This document shows, piece after piece, positions 59,201 through 64,000 of a DNA stretch of 64,000 nt. Source of the stretch: Pratylenchus scribneri (taxonomy: Eukaryota; Nematoda; Chromadorea; Rhabditida; Pratylenchidae). Where the stretch lies: assembly GCA_030063045.1 (NCBI GenBank), contig JAQSEB010000099.1, positions 310,001 to 374,000 on the forward strand, read 5' to 3'. The position numbers were made by a program, and so were the translations under genes. The number at the start of each line of letters is the position of its first letter. Positions within the stretch are counted from its first letter, which is position 1. The notes beneath the pieces were generated by a model that saw only the letters and a list, made by a program, of their open reading frames with translations, was not told the DNA's origin and made no database searches.

Positions 59201-59451
59201 ATTATTGTCCCAAGTTGGTTTTGCCTTTCGATCGTACGATTCCAGCATGTCCTGAATTAATTTCATTTGATTGCTGGCACCGGTGCCGACCATCAGCCAA
59301 TTTCCACTGCCCAATAAAACTTCATTGCAATTTTGGATGGGAGAATAAATTATTTTTGGACAAATTTGAACTCACAGAAAAGGGCCATTGGAAGCCGAAA
59401 AATGTTGGAATTGAGGCGTCTAAAATTTCGATGGGCCGTTGGCAAAATCAT
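53252..59451 (-). CDS. Nicotinic receptor alpha-type subunit, DES-2-like
   Basis: The second Cys-loop channel subunit of the DEG-3 group. In-phase exons include 59451-59376, 59319-59198, 59052-59005, 58402-58368, 58317-58231, 58186-58141, 56669-56613 and 56565-56439. Marks in order: a signal peptide around MALFFLLGSGNWLMVGTGAS, DMLESYDRKAKPTWDNNK, VNVTFSMDLYQILEL, WHDEFLYWNPMDYGN, WLPDTTLYNS, LTTNIT (N-glycosylation site), a 13-residue Cys-loop (CLLNLRYFPYDLQEC), vicinal YSCCP, M1 (FYLINLIIPTAIITLIAIVGFF), MREEKVSLGITTLLSMS (M2), DQMPTTSTFIPLIG (M3), and M4 (LATILERCCFIIFVILFLF). The intron 56670-58140 has a perfect GC donor (AAG|GCAAGT) and contains satellite array 4. It lies upstream of the DEG-3-like gene in the same orientation, the order of the C. 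elegans des-2/deg-3 operon as I recall it. Confidence 0.88.
53560..53835 (+). repeat. Dispersed repeat DR1, diverged copy
   Basis: Starts GGTTCGGGTAAGAGTGGGCC, continues with the CCCCCCTAGTGGCCCGAAA phrase also seen near 24700, and keeps TTTAAATTATTACTATTTAT. The 3' end is degraded. It lies in the last part of the DES-2-like gene. Confidence 0.65.
54440..54730. repeat. Foldback element A in DES-2-like intron
   Basis: AAAGATTATATCGGTTCAAT at the left and TTGAACCGCTATAATCTTTT at the right, with GACCTCCAAATCGTATACCC inside. The two ends are near-perfect inverted copies. Confidence 0.85.
55575..55912. repeat. Foldback element C in DES-2-like intron
   Basis: GGCCTAATTTGGCACCGTTT at the left and GACATCAAGTTGGGCC at the right. 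Inner arms GATTCTTGCCTATCC and GGATAGCCAAGATTC are also inverted, so nearly the whole element can fold back. Confidence 0.8.
56855..58047 (+). repeat. 29-bp satellite array 4 (about 41 units) in DES-2-like intron
   Basis: The same unit and orientation as the other arrays, with TATAAATC and TTTGGTGC variants ordered in a repeating pattern. Left edge CAGAACAGGCGGAATTACAA, right edge CAGAAACTGTATGGG. It is enclosed by the GC-AG intron 56670-58140. Confidence 0.98.
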
Positions 59452-60468
59452 CGCCGAATTTTTATGCCTTTGGCAATTCTTGGGTAATTCTGGCATTTTT
59501 TCTTGAAAAAAAAATAATAATTTTGGCAAAAACTTTATTAAGTTTTTCATTCTCTTTTTTCACGAAATTGAGGGGAAAAAATTAATGAAGTTGGTTGCCA
59601 AAAGTGGGAATGGGGTTGTTGGGGCTTAATTAAATTGGGAATGTGGAGGGGAAAACTTTTTCGATTGTTTTGGCCAATTTTTGTGTATTTTTTTGATGGC
59701 CAAATGGGCCAAAAGGAAAGACCAAAAGTATGAAAGGAAGGGAATGAAGATTATTTGGGCCATGAGGAAGGCGGTCGGTTTTTCCTTTTTCTCAGCCTAA
59801 AATGCCATTCCATCCATCCAATTCATTCAACAAAATTCATTCATTCTTCATATTCTTCTTCTTGTATTGGCCATTGTCGCCGAGAGAGGGGGAATGGGTA
59901 ATATTCGTCCAAGCAAAAAACGTGTGGAAAAGACGTGGACACGGATAAAGACGGGGGACACGAATGAATTGAGGGAATATGGAATGGGAAAATAAAATAA
60001 CTCATCAACCCAAAAACCCAAATGGGCATGCAAAAAAGTGCCAAAATTGGAAGAAAAAATTGCAAATTTATATAAAAATTATATTTTATATGAAGTCCAT
60101 ACTCTAATTAGAAACCCACCTTCGACTTTGAGGTACTGTACCTCTTGACATAATGAACTTTTTAGGGCTCTATTAAAAACGCTATAATTTATTGAAAAAA
60201 GGGCGACAGTTAAGAGATTTTTGACCCCAGATTTTGGCGATTTTGGGGCTTCGAAAATTATGAGCCCATGGGCTTCTAATAGAAGAAATGGTATTTGAAA
60301 ATTTTGGCCATTTATATGCACAAATTTTTGTGACCATTTATTTGAGTGCCGGCAACAAAACAACACATTTTCTGTGACTTTTGCTTCCCCCTTCACATTA
60401 TTTGTCCTTTCGTCCAGCCTTTTTAGCCGTTGAATTTCCCCTTCCATTCTTTGGCACTGGCACCACAG
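59452..60468. other. Region upstream of the DES-2-like gene
   Basis: Likely promoter of the receptor pair, plus a foldback B element at about 60095-60295 (right end GGGCTTCTAATAGAAGAAAT). A hydrophobic minus frame near 60030-59850 looks like a signal peptide but has no needed link to the receptor, which already has a good in-phase first exon. Confidence 0.5.
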
Positions 60469-61092
60469 GTTGGATGGAGTTGGAGTGGCCAATCGACCGG
60501 AAAACATAATTTTGACGGCGCCCCACTGCGCCGGCATTGGCACACATTTGGAATTGTGGCACAGAATGGCGCAAAAGTGGGAGGAGTGGGGGATGAAAAA
60601 GAATGGAGGGAATGATCCACTGAATTGGCCAACCGACAGACGGGTGGCACCAATTTTGGATGAATTGGCCTTTCATATGGAGAGGTCAAATTTGCAAACA
60701 TTTAAATGGTCAACAAAATTGGACAATGACAATTTTGTGTGCCATGTTCGGTCACTTTTAGGGTCAAAGGAAGGCCAAAATGAAAGGAATAGAAAAAAGG
60801 GCCAAATTGGTTGTTTTGATTTAAAGTAACTGATGGAAAATGGAAAACAAAATCTTTGGGTCCATTGGGAGCTTTTAAAAGGCTGAAGAACCTATCCATA
60901 TAGCCCAAAAGTTTGTGCAAAAAAGATTCCTATGGAAATGGAACTTAAGTTGATTGAATTTTGGTCGATTAAATTTGGGGCGATTAATGGCAAAAACAAA
61001 TTTGTTATTTTATGGGAAGAGCACAAGAAAATGTGCCAAATTGAAATTGAAATGGGACGATTTTTTGGTCCATTTATTTTTATTGGATTAAA
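60469..61092 (+). CDS. Hypothetical protein fragment (two exons)
   Basis: A CCACAG acceptor before 60469, an open frame to 60825 (donor GTAACT), a TATAG acceptor and a frame from 60904 to 61092; the phases match. The product would include NRPENIILTAPHCAGIGTHL, WPTDRRVAPILDELAFHMER and PKVCAKKIPMEMELKLIEF. I recognise no domain. Several other frames are open here on both strands, and neither the first nor the last exon is identified, so this may be chance or a remnant. Confidence 0.3.
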
Positions 61093-61743
61093 GTGTGTGA
61101 AAGGGGTACCGCCAACCACTTCCAAAAATTGAATTTCACAAAATTCTCCGACAAAATAAATTTTACATTGAAGGGAAATAAAAATTGGCAAAAAAATATC
61201 GAGGTGTAGAAAAAGGGCAAATGAAAGTGTTTTTGTTGGACAAAATAAAAGTGTTTTTTTTTTGGGAAATACAGGGGAATTGAATTGTGGAGAAAAAACA
61301 GCGGGAAATAAGGAGGAAATTTTGTTTGTAGATAAAATATAAAAAAATGCTTTTGGTCGACCAGCATTTTTTGGTATGGAATAAATATGGAGGAACAAAA
61401 GTGTTGCCGATGGATGGATGGACTTTGGATATTTTTCTTGAAGATGGAATAAATAAATTGTGGATAGGAAATTCATTTTAAAACATTTTTGACGGATTTT
61501 TTTGGTGAATTAATTTGGAATGCATGGAACGGAAGACAATTCTTTTTCCCTTTTTTCGTTGTTTTGTTTAGCAAAATTTACGCAGAAGAAAATGCGTGAA
61601 AGGTGAATGAGTAAACAAAATTTTTAAAATATTAAAAAGTGGATTTTGGTACACGAATATTAAGTCGAAAACAAGGAATTAAATTTAGCCGGATTAGGGA
61701 TATAACCAATTCAATTTGTTGGCAACAATGCCTTCCTTATGCG

Positions 61744-61990
61744 CTATAATTCCACCAAATATTTGGTCCAGTCCTCTCCCAATTTGCCATTGAGAATTTG
61801 GACACAATTTTCCCGAATTGGCAATTTCTCTCCCATCCATAAATATTCATATATATGCGCATAAAGTCGTTAAATATTCAATGAATTTTGTGGCGCCTCT
61901 ATGCTTCAGACGCCCCACGGCATTTTTGGTATTGACCAATAAAAATGCAACATTTTCGGTATAAAAAAATGGCCAATAAAAAATTAAAAA
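61744..61990 (-). pseudogene. Possible coding remnant with frame break
   Basis: On the minus strand, about 40 codons ending EDWTKYLVEL and TAG (61744-61746) read like a protein C-terminus (RLYAHIYEYLWMGEKLP before it). Just upstream, in a frame shifted by one base, NTKNAVGRLKHRGATKFIEY reads like its continuation. No splice signals bridge the shift. A decayed or partial gene is possible, and the family is unknown. Confidence 0.3.
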
Positions 61991-62639
61991 TTGGCCAATT
62001 GAAATTTGATCGAAATTTAAGGCAAAAAGGAAGGATTATAAATACTAAATAGGCAGTGAAAAAAACGGAACAGTTTATTTCGCATTCGCAGTTAAAAAAG
62101 TGTCACCATTATTATTAGCATTTTGATGAGGACTGGGGGCATTTTCCCCCTTCAATTTTGTTCCTTGTTTTTTCGACCAACTGTCAGAAACAAAGAAAAA
62201 AAGAATGAATGAATGAAAGTAAAAAAAAAAAAGGAAGAAAAGGGGGAGGATTATTTCGGTCACATTCAAGAATTCTCGGCAGGTCGGCACACTTCAGCCT
62301 TTCATTCGTTCCTAAAATTGGATGGATGCATTCCCCTTTCCCCACTCATTTGTTTAGTAGGTCGAAATGAGGAAGCAAAAATTTTTGGCATTTTCTTTAT
62401 AAATCGTCGAAAAGAGGAATTATGCTTATTAATGGAAAAATGTGGCGAATATAATAAAATTCAGTCTATTTTTGAGTAAAGTGAAGGGAATTATGTGAAA
62501 ATTTATTATTTTACCGTCAATCCAATGAGAATTATTTTTTGACAATAGCTAATAAGATAGGGAACATGGCGGCGTATTTTGGTGGAAATAAATCCATGGA
62601 CGAGGAATGAGATGGGATCGTGAATGTGAAAGCTGAGAG

Positions 62640-63140
62640 ATGGATGGCCAATTGTCGATGGGGAATGGGTAATGGCCTTGGCCAAAAACATTCACATATT
62701 TTTAACTTTGAAACACATTAAAAGGATCAATCGGCAAAAAAGAACAGATTTTCCCTCACAGGCAAAATACAAGTTTTTTTATTTTAATAATTTGAGATCA
62801 AAAGTAAAACATGAAATTAAAGGTATGGGAAGGATAAAATATTTTTTGAAAATAAATTTAAGTCCAATGTTCATGGGAAGGCGGTTGAAAGGATGGGAAT
62901 GGCCAATTGTCGATGAGGAATGGCCTCCTATAAACCAACAAATGCATTCACACATATTTTTCACTTTTTCAGACAAACACGTTATAGGATCAGAATCGGC
63001 AAAAAAACAGATTTTTCCCTCAAGCAAATACTACAAGTTTTTTTTTATTTTTCTTTATTTTGAGATCAAAAATAAAACATGAAATTAAAGACGGGAATTT
63101 TAAAATATTTTTGAAAATAAATATGAGTCCAAAGTCCACT
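62640..63140. repeat. Tandem duplication, period about 240 bp
   Basis: Two diverged copies (about 62640-62880 and 62885-63130) share GGCCAATTGTCGATG, CATTCACACATATTTTT, ACAGATTTTTCCCTCA, TTTGAGATCAAAA and AAACATGAAATTAAAG in the same order. Confidence 0.8.
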
Positions 63141-63160
63141 ATTCAAAATGTTCACAAAAA

Positions 63161-63816
63161 TTATTCATCAGGCATTTCATCGATATGTTGCAATAATTTC
63201 CAAAGTGGCTCTTCATTTGCGGATGCACCAATTGCCGAAAAATAGCAGCCAAACAAACTTAAATGAAGGAAATATAAAAAAATTAAATGAAGAAAAAATT
63301 AGAATAAATGAACAAAAATAGAACTTACAGATTCTTCAATGTGTTCAAACTCCGTCTATTCTCCAACAAATGTTTTTTGATTTTTCCAACTATTGGGCTA
63401 GCATTTCGATTCAATTCAAGGAAATTCTGCAAATATTATTAAAAATTAAATTTTTTTTTTGGAAAATTCACCGAATCCCCTGTAGCATATAAACAAAATT
63501 CATTGGAGAGATCTTTAATCCATTGGCAAAATTCCTCATTTTCTTGGTCCAATTTGGCATGTTCCATCAATTTATGCACAAAATCCAACTGAATTTTGAC
63601 CAATTCGTCCAAATTTTTTGCCTGAATTGAAAATTAAAATTTAATAAAAAAAAATGATGACCAACCGCATCCAATTTGGCCGAAAATTCAGCATATCCAT
63701 TTGCGGCAATTCCACAAATATATTCTTGATAGACATTCAGAAAACGGATGAATAGGAATAAAGTGGCACACTCTTGACGAGGGAATTCGGCGGACACATT
63801 TCGAATGAAATATTTC
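63161..63816 (-). CDS. 3' exons of a gamma-tubulin-complex-like protein (partial)
   Basis: At least four short exons join on the minus strand (63816 to about 63667, about 63621-63473, about 63426-63331, about 63260-63161), ending EMPDE and TAA. The segment FIRFLNVYQEYICGIAANGY, EFSAKLDAAKNLDELVKIQL and DFVHKLMEHAKLDQE has the pattern of the C-terminal Spc97/Spc98 (GCP) domain, in which a tryptophan-or-equivalent/EF-L-A-LD-L-HxxF series is typical. The assignment rests on this pattern only. The 5' exons lie beyond the window edge. Confidence 0.45.
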
Positions 63817-63889
63817 CTTAAAAATATTTTAAATGAATGGAATGGTATATGATTTTGATTAATTAAATTTTTTTTGATTAAAATGTGTT

Positions 63890-64000
63890 TGCGATTAATT
63901 CTGACTTTTTTGTGTTTTCGATTAATTCTGATTTTTTTGTGTTTTCGATTAATTCTGATTTTTTGTGTTTTCGATTAATTCTGATTTTTTTTGTGTTTCG
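63890..64000. repeat. 26-bp satellite block at window edge
   Basis: At least four units of the repeat also seen at 50919-51180 (GATTAATTCTGATTTTTT then GTGTTTTC), in the same orientation and running off the window. It probably lies in an intron of the partial minus-strand gene. Confidence 0.9.

Noticed and set aside
59841..60065. Hydrophobic minus frame as signal peptide of the DES-2-like receptor
   Set aside because: The exon at 59376-59451 already gives an ATG, a hydrophobic segment and the right phase. The other frame lacks an ATG at its start and has no good donor.
60470..60560. ILTAPHC as a trypsin-like serine protease His motif
   Set aside because: The family motif is TAAHC. Neither the Asp nor the GDSGG serine motif follows, and the rest is unlike a protease.

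Overview
This window is nuclear DNA from a nematode. It is AT-rich and its genes are split by many 40-60 bp introns. It holds two paralogous serpentine chemoreceptor genes of the nematode Sra/Srb/Sre type, two nematode-type nicotinic receptor subunits, and a U6 snRNA gene. At least three introns use GC-AG borders, two of them with a perfect GCAAGT donor. That is a trait reported as frequent in potato cyst nematodes, so a tylenchid (plant-parasitic) relative is plausible, but the sequence alone does not prove it. All gene models below were built by hand from splice signals, phase and similarity to known families.

Layout. 1-4.5 kb: two tandem serpentine receptors (+). 4.85-8.06 kb: a short-chain dehydrogenase/reductase (-) whose cofactor motif is altered. 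8.7-17.8 kb: a 9.2 kb array of a 29-bp satellite. 19.3-20.1 kb: a five-knuckle CCHC/RGG protein like CNBP (+). 21.1-22.2 kb: a MAX-like bHLH-zipper protein (-). 23.4-23.9 kb: a small secreted cysteine-rich protein (+). 24.0-32.2 kb: exocyst subunit EXOC7/Exo70 (-), with a second satellite array (3.9 kb) inside one intron. 32.6 kb: U6 snRNA with a TATA box. 33.1-34.0 kb: an unrecognised charged protein (+). 34.5-39.1 kb: a minus-strand run of mitochondrial and RNA genes: complex III UQCRQ, complex I NDUFA7, a one-TM small protein and tRNA-dihydrouridine synthase DUS1L. 39.5-43.4 kb: prolyl oligopeptidase (+). 44.3-47.3 kb: a third satellite array. 47.3-59.5 kb: two head-to-tail alpha-type nicotinic receptor subunits (-), an arrangement that recalls the C. 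elegans des-2/deg-3 operon; the upstream one has a fourth satellite array in a GC-AG intron. 60-64 kb: weakly supported exons and the 3' end of a probable gamma-tubulin-complex-like gene (-).

Repeats dominate the non-coding DNA. The 29-bp satellite fills about 17 kb in four arrays. All four lie in the same orientation, each has its own diagnostic variants and some have higher-order periods. A 26-bp satellite shares a 12-base core with the complement of the 29-mer. At least three families of short foldback elements (called A, B and C here) and one roughly 330-bp dispersed element (DR1) sit mostly in introns. No single operon-like pathway links the genes, apart from the two receptor subunits, which could assemble together, and the UQCRQ-NDUFA7 pair, which both serve the respiratory chain.
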